Assembly: GCA_037576215.1 (NCBI GenBank)
Contig: JBANDB010000003.1
Span: forward strand, 2,976,001-3,040,000
Length of the DNA: 64,000 nt
Direction of reading: 5' to 3'
Origin: Armillaria gallica
Taxonomy: Eukaryota; Basidiomycota; Agaricomycetes; Agaricales; Physalacriaceae
A program made the translations under genes and the position numbers. The notes beneath the pieces are model-generated. The model was not told where the DNA came from, did not search any database, and was given only the letters and a program-made list of their open reading frames with translations. Shown here piece after piece: positions 56,176 through 64,000 of this stretch. The first letter of the stretch is position 1, and each line of letters opens with the position of its first letter.

Positions 56176-56370
56176 TCAGAGGTCGTGCTGGTTGCGCTGT
56201 AGTTGTTGCGCGTACTGTTCAAGGGCTCTCCTGAGCATTATCAGCTGGTAGCTGGTGAGGATCAGGAAAAAGAGGGCTATGCAAAGTAGCGCTTGTTGGT
56301 GATCGCTCAGACCTGTGTAGGTTGGGGGATTCATGATGGGATTTGGTTTTGGATTCGTTGAATCTGCCAT
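56176..56370 (-). CDS. Short transmembrane ORF-b, copy 2 (intact)
   Basis: 64 residues: MADSTNPKPNPIMNPPTYTG, LSDHQQALLC, a hydrophobic segment IALFFLILTSYQLIML, and a basic tail RRALEQYAQQLQRNQHDL with TGA at 56176. Predicted single-pass membrane peptide. Its 5' end overlaps the 3' end of ORF-a in another frame by about 40 nt. Copy 1 has the same ORF with a lost ATG and an internal TGA. No similarity to a known protein comes to mind. Confidence 0.55.
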   Translation of the reverse strand: MADSTNPKPNPIMNPPTYTGLSDHQQALLCIALFFLILTSYQLIMLRRALEQYAQQLQRNQHDL

Positions 56371-56489
56371 GCTTTGATTTTTCGGGCTAAAAGGTAGCCG
56401 CTGATGATCGTGAATCCTGCGAGCACTACTGTGAGGAGGATTCTGGATATGGTGATGGCGATGATGGTACCCGAGGGCCAGGTGGGCAT
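56331..56489 (-). CDS. Short transmembrane ORF-a, copy 2
   Basis: 52 residues: MPTWPSGTIIAITISRILLT, VVLAGFTIISGYLLARKIKA, then WQIQRIQNQIPS with TGA at 56331. One membrane-like segment followed by a basic tail. The first 13 codons are identical in protein sequence to copy 1 although several differ at the third position. An upstream frame (56562-56771; RNQ/Arg/Lys-rich then Tyr/Asp-rich) is in the same reading frame but separated by a TGA in both copies. Confidence 0.55.
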   Translation of the reverse strand: MPTWPSGTIIAITISRILLTVVLAGFTIISGYLLARKIKAWQIQRIQNQIPS

Positions 56490-56561
56490 ACGGGTTTGTG
56501 GAGAACAAAGTATACGAGGTAGAGGTGGTAGTCGAGGATGGCGTTTAGTAACGTTGGTTCC

Positions 56562-56771
56562 TCAGTCGATGTTGGCCTCGTAGTCGTCGTATCCGCAGTA
56601 GTCGTATGGCCTTTCGTGGTCGTAGTCGTCTCTGGGATCTGGGGTCTGGGGTCGTTTCGGGTGTTTCCGCCCTTTCTGGTTGGTTGGTCTACGACGACGG
56701 GGTCTTGTCTCGTATTTCTCTTTGGGGTTCTTTCTTCGGTTCTTCAGGGCAATGTTTTGTCGTCGGGGCAT
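56562..56771 (-). CDS. Basic then acidic-tyrosine leader ORF, copy 2
   Basis: 69 residues, MPRRQNIALKNRRKNPKEKY followed by more basic sequence, ending in a Tyr/Asp-rich stretch (YDYCGYDDYEANID) and TGA at 56562. The end is conserved in copy 1 (YDYCGYCDYDANID, also followed by TGA). This is the first ORF after the 5' LTR. It could be the N-terminal part of a protein continuing into ORF-a if the TGA is a decayed CGA. Confidence 0.4.
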   Translation of the reverse strand: MPRRQNIALKNRRKNPKEKYETRPRRRRPTNQKGRKHPKRPQTPDPRDDYDHERPYDYCGYDDYEANID

Positions 56772-56824
56772 AAAAGATCTCCATGGTGTACGTTAGGAGA
56801 TGTAGTAGGAAGCTTTAAGCTAAC

Positions 56825-57188
56825 TGTTATGGCCAGACTCAGGAATAACAAACAAGATGCTCTAACGTGACACTGCCTCTCACTTTGGGCAGGGCGATAG
56901 GACCGTGGAGTTTGCTACAGCGAGGTGGCTAGCACATTAAGCTCTAGACTCATTAAGAGGAGAGAATAAGTCCGGTAATTGGATTGTAGCTCGAAGCTAG
57001 GGTACATGGCTGAGAGCTGCTCTACTTATATACTGGTTCGTCCATTGTCTGTATCTATTTGTCCATCTGTCAATCAGTCGCTTCGATGAATGGAAACCAC
57101 GCAGTATCCAGGAGTCAAAGGTATCGCGTTGAAGTCGTTTGATTTAGGCATGTGATGCCAAGGTGGAAAAAATGAATAAATCATAACA
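56825..57188 (-). repeat. 5' LTR of chromovirus copy 2
   Basis: 364 bp, flanked by AGAGT at 57189-57193. TATA-like TATATAAG (minus) at 57025-57032. Slightly shorter than the 3' LTR owing to small deletions near the right edge. Confidence 0.95.
57025..57032 (-). promoter_or_regulatory. TATA-like box in 5' LTR, copy 2
   Basis: TATATAAG, the same position relative to the LTR end as in copy 1. Confidence 0.6.
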
Positions 57189-57193
57189 AGAGT

Positions 57194-57870
57194 GGGGTAT
57201 TCGAAAAATTCAGTCACAAAATGTTCCCAGTTAATGGATACAAAGATGTCGAAGGAAATTGTATCCAACAGAGAAATTTTTTATGTGGACTACATGCTCG
57301 GTGTGAGACATGACACACAGACCCATGCAAATGAACAGGACAAGATGGCACACAAACACGGGAAACATGGGTGGGAACGCAAACACAGGAACAACAATGG
57401 CAAATGCAGGAATGGGAATGGGACACAGGAACAAGACAAAGCGGAGGAGGCAGAGGGAAAGGAGGCGCTTCATCAAAAGGTCGAAGGGGATTGACCTGTT
57501 GCTCCCTGAAAAAATACTTCATACCAGTAGCGAAAAGGGCAGGCACTACCCATCAATGGCTGCAGGGATACGAAGCAGTGTTATATAATGCCAGGCCTGT
57601 GAGTGCCATTCATGGTCTAGATGGTCCTTGGTAAGAGATTAGGAATGTCAAAAACAAAGCCTGAATGGACATGGTCAAAGCATTCTCGACATTCATAAAT
57701 TAGCAGCACTGCCTAACTATTGACCAGTAACGATGTCGTCCATGTCAGCCCATGAAAAGGGGATGTATGGTGGTAGTGATAGAGACAATTGAAAGATAAA
57801 ACTGGATGATTACTGATGAATGCCGTAGAAGAAAAGAGGCCATAATATGGACAGTTTGAATTTTTGTCTC
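57194..57870. other. Flank right of chromovirus copy 2; no confident gene
   Basis: The minus frame 57194-57268 (ending FFEYPTL) joins in phase with 32743-33090 across the retrotransposon, but no domain is visible. The plus-strand frame near 57370 is Asn/Gly/Met-rich low complexity. Nothing else recognised. Confidence 0.3.
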
Positions 57871-58543
57871 TTTCCACATGGAGTCCATGGATGATATGAG
57901 ATCATTTACTCGTTCCGTGGAGGACAAATCGTTCAAGGTCGCTACAATAGGTCAGTACAAATGTTGGAGGCTCTCAACCAGTTTCGTTTTCCTTGTTGCC
58001 ACAAGGCTTCGCAAGTGTCAATTCCAAGTGGAGCTGGTTTGGACGAGGTGTGGCATTCAGAAAGAAGTCTCAACAGATACTGGAGGGTGAGGATAAGACG
58101 CTGGTATCATATAGGTATGGATCCAGTCTCTGAGAAGAATATGGAGATCATGGAGTGCTTGTGCACGTGGAGTAGACGTCGTAGGAAAGTGATCTGCACT
58201 TTTTTGAGATGTCTGAGGCTCGAATCAGCAGTAACAACCATGATTTGGGTGCCATAGGTAAGGACGGAATCCACTCGGGCACTGTAAATAGACAATCATG
58301 CATGAGGATGTATGTCTCCAAGGAAGTGTTCCATCGTGAAGGTCACATTACAGACACAAAAGGCCTTCTTCGCCAACTGAATCAAGTGATCTTGGAAGAC
58401 ATCCAGTGCAGTGGAGCAGAAGACCACTCCCAGGAAGCGGGTGTCATCAGTCCATTCGAGCGGCCTCCCTTGCAGTGTGATTGTAGGGATGACTTGGGGC
58501 CGTTTACCAAAAATGATTGCCTAGAAAAAGAAACGTTCGTATC

Positions 58544-58556
58544 AAGGTATCTAATC
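58544..58556. repeat. SINE target duplication (left)
   Basis: AAGGTATCTAATC, repeated at 59332-59344 after the A tail. Confidence 0.9.
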
Positions 58557-59331
58557 GGGGGCAGATGGTGTAGTGGTCATCTCTGCTTGCTCAGTTGTAT
58601 CTCGTTCCATACAGAAAATTTTATTTTCACGCTCGCGAGTTCGAGCCCCCCACCCCCCAGAAAGCAACACTCTAGACACTTTTCGGGTTCTACCACTGCC
58701 GATGTCCGAACCATGTGAAACCCAGCCGCCCTTTCGAAACATGATCAAGCCGCGCGGATATCCCCCCTCTAAAATCACACCCAATCTTATCTCTCCTTGC
58801 CATTCTGGGCATCGGTTCGAGCCCCTTCCAGTGATCTTTCGAATAAGACTGGGAAACGGAGTCGTGTGCCGCAAGGCTGCCGCCTGGTTGGGACCCAGGT
58901 GCAAACAAAAATGGAGTGGTGATCCAAGCACACCACGGCCCGGCACATCGCCCCCGCATCAATTGATCACACTGTGTTGGTGATCTTGGCCGAATAAGGC
59001 AAGTCTGGGAAGGGAGTTAGGAGAAGGATTGGGATCGATGGAGTCTGGTGGGAAAAAGGGGCTAGGCCATGAGAAGGGTTAGGTGAAGAAACGAATGTGG
59101 CGGACAGATTGCGGCCATTCTCGGCAGAGGTCAGGATTTCCCGAAGGGGAGAAGGTGGCAGTGTCCGAGTCGCACCAAATTATCAAAGGGCGAGGGATAA
59201 TTCTGTGCCAACAGCGCACGGGCTAGTTAAGCCGAACCAAATCGATGACATCATATATACGTAGCAACCAAGTACAAGTAGCAAAATTGGACTATACGTG
59301 CACGTAACCAATACACTCGGATTCAAAAAAA
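58557..59331 (+). mobile_element. 775-bp SINE with tRNA-like head and A tail
   Basis: It begins GGGGGCAGATGGTGTAGTGG, with a clear pol III A box (TGGTGTAGTGG, 58565-58575) and a B box (GAGTTCGAGCCCC, about 58636-58648), and ends in a run of A before a 13-bp target duplication. The body (about 58700-59320) is unrelated to tRNA and has a second B-box-like GGTTCGAGCCCC near 58812. It does not fold as a functional tRNA. It sits inside the LINE remnant, just after the catalytic-box region, so it is younger than the LINE. A LINE supplying the machinery in trans is implied, not shown. Confidence 0.85.
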
Positions 59332-60610
59332 AAGGTATCTAATCATGAGTACGGCGCAAGTACCTTGGTCTTTGGGAAGTTGATAAGCAGTCCCTTCTGG
59401 CTGGTCCAAGGGTCATAGTCATCACAGTGCATCTATATACCTGCTGGGAAAGTGGACCAGAGAGCTCTATCATCAGTGTGCTCGACGTTCAGGATTCGTC
59501 TGTTGCCGAAAGAGACATCATCCAGATGAGCACAAGGAGAGAAGTCAGATCCGAAGAAATCCCATACACTAGGAGAGGTTCCGTCTCCTGCTAGGATACC
59601 AATGTCGGAGTCAAAGGCTGCCAAATAAGAGTCACCCATCTTGACACAGTATCTCATTCCACTGTACATAGATCACAGCCAATCGAAGAGAGGCCCCGAA
59701 ACTCTGTGTTTGTACATCATGATCCAGAAGGAAGAGTGATCAGTCAATGGGAATGCCTTGGTGAGATCAGGCAGAACGACATAGAGAGGGTGTCCAAAAC
59801 CTAAGACAGTCTCAATAGCGCAGCGAAGTATGAAGGGATTGTTAAGTCCATGGTACCCGCAGCAGAATCCATTCTGAGTGTCAGGCAAAATATGCTCGTC
59901 CTCCATCCACTCTCTGAACCAATCATCCCAAAGCAGGGTGAACATTTTCAGCAGGTAAGATTCGAGGCCAACCAGGCGATAGGAGGCAGCGTCTGTAGCA
60001 TCTTTGCCTGGTTTAAGAATGCCGATGAGAACAGTAATCATCCACATACGTGGTACTGACCGAAGATCCAGGCACAAGTTGAAGAATCAGAGAAGAGCAT
60101 TAACAGATAGCACTGTGAAGAGTTTGTACGTTGCCGTGTCAAAACTGGGTGTGCTTTGTAGACGCTGGACAACACAATCTCGATTTCTGATGATCTCTTC
60201 ACGGGCAAAGTGTCGAGAGAAGGAGCGCCTCAATGTACAGTCAGTGGCGCAAGAGAGAATTGCCCTGCACTCAAGCGCTGCCAGTTTGAGGGCGAGGTCT
60301 AAATCGAAAAGTTGGTAATTCCTTAAACAACGCTGACTAGGCTCCAATGAGGAAATTTGAATCGCAGCCATTTGGCAGCATTTGAGCCTTTGGGGTGAAT
60401 ACTGAGGCAGACAATTGGTATTTGCAACATCAAAACAAGTACTTTTTTCATCATCGGAGAAACTACTGGCTCTGGAAGTTGTTAAGTTCTGAGAAGGGGT
60501 TTAATGGTGTCGAGAAGACGAAAGCGCAGCATTTCTTAAACTCCGTCACAGCTGTCACAGACCCAGCGCCTGCCGCAAACATAAAGTTGGTTGCTACCAT
60601 CTTTCATTGA

Positions 60611-61185
60611 ACGTTGACTCACTGCTCCACACAAATTGGGATGCATGCATCACCTCATGGAAACTACTCTTCTCTTCAATCCCCTACTAATACTATCCTT
60701 TCTTCATTGGCACTCGATGCCATCTTCTCAACCTATTGCTTTATGTGACATCGAAAACTACTATATGAAGACTAGTCAGGTGAAGGCCAATGCATCTGCA
60801 TGGCAGGTCCGAGTCCTATGTTCTATTTTTGAACCAATCATATATCAGCTCTGCGATAGACAAACACCTCGCATTCCTTGCCGCTCTTATCCACCGACAT
60901 GTCCATGTCATCAACCTCATATGTGGAAGTGTGCATAGACTGGTCTCAGGTCAAATTATATATAACTAGGCTCATAGGCGAGGTATTCCTTCCACGATAC
61001 TGAATGCGAGCCCTCAAGTGCGACTCAATGATGTATGTAAGAAATCTATTTGTTTCACTGAACCGGTCTAACTGGGCTTCGAGTCTGTAAACTACCTCAC
61101 CTCATCCATTAGATACTTTACTTTGTGTTAGAAAAACGCATGTACTCAATGCCTGTATCATATGATCCGCAATAAGTTTTCAGCC
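60611..61185. other. No confident gene
   Basis: A plus-strand frame (60636-60938) is open but shows no domain or coding-like exon structure. Confidence 0.3.
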
Positions 61186-62532
61186 TCATTGAAAGCAAGC
61201 ACATAATATGCACTTTTTCACTTTGACGGAAAACCTACTCTGTCCTACCAGTCGACGAAACTGAGCCTTAAGTTGCCTGGCATTGTCTTCGGAGGTTTCC
61301 CAATACCTTGGCACTCCCAAACTCCACATGAACTGGGGCAGCCTATTTTTTGCGCTCTTGTTGGGCAACCTCTCATGAACCTTTATCATCAGCATTCGGA
61401 ACCTTTCATCAAATGGCAGGCTTGAGAGGATCTGGTCGAACTCGGCCCACTGTGGCTGCGATGCTGGGTTCTCCAAAAATGAAGTGCCCAATTCGATATC
61501 CATGGTCCGCAACACAGGAGATTGATTGGATTGGATTACTCTCCTCAGACTTTGGATCCACCATTGTGAGTAATGTGGTCCATCGTGCCCGGATGTGACC
61601 ATGAATGTGACCTTGCGCAAATGTCCAATTCTGGCAATGGGAAGCCCACTCAAAGGAAGAGAATGCCATGCGCTTGCTGCCATAACTTTGGTGGTAAGAA
61701 ATAAGGTAGAGAAATACGCATATAAATACTCACGGCAGTTGAATGTTAGTAAGAGAACTTGAAGGGTGCCCGATGTCAGTTTTAGGATTTTAGCGAGATG
61801 CTGGAAGTTGGTGGTCTTGCTAAGACTGAACGCAAACTGTCACAGCTTTTCAACAGACACCGGGCAGGTCTTCATCTCCAGGATCGCTTCCATAAAGGCA
61901 GGGCAACTGTATGAATATCTGCTCATGACGCTCAAGTCTCGGATGCAAGGTCCATGATGCGTAACGTGTGTGTGGTCCAGTCCCAGCTGGTTGGTTTCAT
62001 CACCACCAAACATTGATACCGTTGTCAGGTCAGTATGATGCATCAATGGCCGTTCCAAGTCTGGTGATCCCTGTAGGACAGCGCACATCTGGTCAAACCC
62101 GTTCTCGTGAAAGACAACATTATAAAGATGTATTTCACAAAAAGAGTGAGATGAGAGCCATGCTAGTGATCCATCGCAGAAATTGCTGATGGTGACGTTG
62201 TAGAATTTGATGACTTTGAGATGCTGCATGAATTGGGGGATGGAATTGATGGTGTCGGACGCCAGACAAAGGAGGGTGGGGCCACAATGGTAACCGTGGA
62301 TGCAGAGAGTCTGCACAAGTGAAGGAATATGCGGAGATTCTACACATAGTTCGTGAAACCTCTGAAACGCATCGAGTTGCGATCGGCCGCTTAGCTTGAC
62401 CTCCTGGAAGAGAATGGCATGGGTGCATGAGGAGAAAGTGTGACATGTAAGCGAGCACGCCTTGAGATCACCGAAGCTACAGACTTCATCAATTATTGCG
62501 TCAATGAGCTCCTGCAGAAGGGACTCCTCCAT
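61186..62532 (-). pseudogene. F-box protein, gene 3, one intron, one in-frame TGA
   Basis: The start ATG at 62532 begins MEESLLQELIDAIIDEV, an F-box directly at the N-terminus (continuing DLKACSLTCHTFSSC, residues about 3-45). Downstream is an LRR-like region (SPHIPSLVQTLCIHGYHCG, LKVIKFYNVTISNFC). Intron 61686-61733 (GTGAGT...CAAAG) joins NC to LMAASAWHSLPLSG in phase; exon 2 ends with TGA at 61186. An in-frame TGA at 61840-61842 (CPVSVEKL*QFAFSLSK) occurs in exon 1 although the frame stays open to the donor, so it is probably a nonsense mutation of CGA; without it the protein would be about 430 residues. If the early stop is real, the gene gives only the first 230 residues. Confidence 0.7.
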
Positions 62533-62692
62533 GATTAGGCAGCCTGGATTCGTATGAAAGGGGGATAGGAACAATGATTAAAACCAGTCCCACTTTGATT
62601 TCCGAGATATCATGGAGTTCGAGGACTAGTATTAGAACCTTCCAATATACAACGATGTCTGCAGAAATGCCTGAAATACACAAGTACAGTCA

Positions 62693-62884
62693 GTGTTGAA
62701 GCAGCAAGAAATAAGGCAAATACCTATCACAACCAACGACGCTTTACCCCAAGAAATCTTGGAGAACATATACTGCCAATATTCGGCTCAAGCATACCAG
62801 TCGTGGGGAACGGTAGATGCCCTAGTCCCTTCATTCATGTGGAGCACAGGAGTTGTCTGCCCATCATTTATGCGAAATGGTTAG
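62693..62884 (+). other. Possible F-box-like N-terminal exon, plus strand
   Basis: The frame contains DALPQEILENIYCQYSAQA, similar in style to an F-box start (LPxEILxxI). It is divergent from gene 3, with a GTAGAT donor-like site near 62812. Too short to be sure. Confidence 0.3.
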
Positions 62885-63375
62885 CGCAAGGTACCGCACC
62901 AATGGGTATAGATGGCAGCTCTGGTGTCTGAAACAATCGCAAACTAACCACTCATAGTCATAGATGCAGACAGAGCCAGACGCAAAAGCACCATGATCGG
63001 AGTGAGCACGACAAATTTGCAGAAAATGAAATACAAGATCCGGTTCGGATACTCAGATGATGAAGAAACCGCAGAGGGGAAGTGTCACAACACGAATCAG
63101 AGCGCGTCAAGCAATGAAACAGAGCAAGAAGGAAACAGTATGGAGGACTGAAGCAGCAACATGCAATATATACAGATAGAATCGTAGTAAAAGGAAGAAA
63201 ACAATACATTGAACAAGTTGAGATAAAACAATGGGGGAAAAAAAGCAGAAAATCAAATGAAAATCAAAAGTAACTGGGGAGGCGGGAAAAAGAAGAGAAG
63301 AGGGGGAAGCAATGAAATGAAATGACGTGGCAGGAAGGAAAGAAATGGGAAGAAAAAGGTGTAAAGAGATGGGGG
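62885..63375. other. Low-complexity intergenic stretch
   Basis: The plus strand is A/G-rich (long GAAAAGGAAAG-like tracts at about 63180-63370). Open frames on the minus strand here are leucine/phenylalanine-rich artefacts of that composition. Confidence 0.4.
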
Positions 63376-63545
63376 AAACCGGCATCGTATAGAAAAACTC
63401 CCATGACCGGCTCAACCAGGTAAGTCAGCAAATCCCATTAAGGTTTGATACAGCGAATAGATTTTTTTCCCACGGTCAAGCTCAAGCTACATAATAACCG
63501 AGTTACCTATATTCATAGGACTCGGAACATTGATACCATCATTTC
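63376..63545. repeat. Dispersed repeat, copy B
   Basis: Similar to 31698-31864; shared blocks include ATAATAACCGAG, TTACCTATAT (ATACCTATAT in copy A) and CATAGGACTCGGAA. In both places it follows a purine-rich stretch, so the repeat unit may be longer. Confidence 0.6.
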
Positions 63546-64000
63546 TATCTGTCGATTATGTGTAAGCGCTAGTTCTACTTCGTCTCCGAGTCGGGAATCG
63601 TTCTCATCGGAGTATGACTCCACATCAAACTGGGTGCATTCGTGTGACAAGTTCTTGGCACCAACAGCATTGCCAGATGTTATGAAGGACCACTGATGAC
63701 GGGAGAACCGAGCCTATATATAATATATATTGTGGTTTCCCCAAAAGCACCTCTGGCCGATGTTTCACAAAATGTAAATGCATGAGCTGTGTATACAAGA
63801 TAGGAGTAGGATCAAAATCACCAAAAAGAAAACACCGAGTCGAGTCGACCGCGGCTCTAACAGCCACAATATGGGAATCATATATATTTACAGATTCTTT
63901 GCCTTCAGGATCGGTAAAGCAACCCCAGACACACCATGCGGCCCATCCCTGCAGGTTATCCCATAGCAGAACTGTAAGTTGTAATCCTGGAATCGAGCAG
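63546..64000. other. No confident gene
   Basis: A plus-strand serine-rich frame (about 63560-63694) could be an exon, but it is unsupported. Confidence 0.3.

Larger units (their letters stand above)
33091..57188 (-). mobile_element. Ty3/gypsy chromovirus copy 2 (hosting KDZ and another DNA element)
   Basis: Same family and orientation as copy 1. The LTRs (372 and 364 bp) start TGTTATGG; target duplication AGAGT at 33086-33090 and 57189-57193. Removing the inserts at 37727-40883 and 42659-54018 leaves about 9.6 kb, equal to copy 1. Pol is better preserved here: integrase through chromodomain is one open frame (33496-35277) and the integrase Asp is intact. TGA codons still interrupt gag, protease, reverse transcriptase and RNase H. 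Confidence 0.95.
57880..60610 (-). pseudogene. LINE (non-LTR) reverse transcriptase remnant, split by a SINE
   Basis: Reading down from about 60600: an upstream region with LALKLAALECRAILSCATD (about 60260); reverse transcriptase motifs GILKPGKDATDAASYRLVG (about 59985-60030), PDTQNGFCCGYHGLNNPFIL (about 59840-59900) and YVVLPDLTKAF (about 59760-59790); LAAFDSDIGILAGDGTSPSV (about 59560-59620); and the catalytic box as EHTDDRALW (about 59455-59485; normally ADD). After the SINE, the thumb and C-terminal region follow: RPLEWTDDTRFLGVVF (about 58430-58480), ARVDSVLTYGTQ and FLRRLLHVHKHSMI (about 58140-58280). Breaks are TGA codons (e.g. 59670 FDWL*SMYS, 60087 NALL*FFNL, 58299 HPHA*LSIY, 58107 IPI*YQRL) and one TAG. 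No 5' or 3' end was defined. Confidence 0.85.

Noticed and set aside
58557..58655. A functional tRNA gene with intron
   Set aside because: A and B boxes are good, but the stem before TTCGAGC does not pair with the C-run after it and no acceptor stem forms. The element has an A tail and target duplication, so it is a SINE head.
1..64000. Reassignment of UGA to arginine in this organism
   Set aside because: Most clean genes here end with TAG or TAA and the broken frames read through TGA, which at first looks like a code change. But aligned copies alternate between CGA and TGA at the same codon, and non-coding LTRs show the same CG to TG/CA changes. Mutation explains it.

Overview
The window looks like a chromosome segment of a basidiomycete fungus, most likely an agaricomycete. 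The evidence is spliceosomal introns of about 50-100 nt, several F-box/LRR-type genes of the agaricomycete kind, and fungal Helitron, KDZ, Ty3/gypsy chromovirus and LINE sequences. The species is not identifiable by eye. Only a minority is host sequence; at least seven kinds of mobile element are present, several nested up to three levels deep. I see nothing prokaryotic and no CRISPR.

Layout. 1-2050: 5' end of a first LTR retrotransposon family (gag and probable LTR, minus strand), abutting a truncated Helitron (about 2060-6320, minus). 6990-8610 and 9845-11662: two minus-strand F-box/LRR-like genes. 12541-28875: a long multi-exon host gene of unknown function (minus), split a few bases inside its last exon by chromovirus copy 1 (12821-25725, duplicated target GGAAC). 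Copy 1 itself carries a 3.3-kb near-perfect palindrome (20761-24072). 30359-31385: degenerate plus-strand gene. 33091-57188: chromovirus copy 2 of the same family and orientation (duplicated target AGAGT). It carries a 3.16-kb DNA element (37727-40883, 8-bp target duplication) and an 11.4-kb KDZ transposon (42659-54018). The KDZ element has a multi-exon transposase, further cargo genes, and a hAT-type MITE (52951-53305) inside one cargo gene. 57880-60610: LINE remnant whose reverse transcriptase is split by a 775-bp SINE with 13-bp target duplication. 61186-62532: third F-box gene.

Two themes cut across the elements. First, nearly every break in the reading frames is an in-frame TGA where Arg (CGA) is expected, and LTR pairs differ mainly by CG to TG or CG to CA changes: a footprint of CpG-directed mutation, as expected from cytosine methylation/deamination or a RIP-like process. 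At least five TGA codons sit at the same site in both chromovirus copies. Second, the region between the 5' LTR and gag of both chromovirus copies encodes three short hydrophobic, single-transmembrane-like ORFs. One lies in the gag frame just upstream, and all have many silent differences between copies. I do not know this arrangement in chromoviruses and consider it the best candidate for something undescribed.

Exon boundaries were placed by eye from GT/AG sites and frame continuity; coordinates can be off by a few bases.
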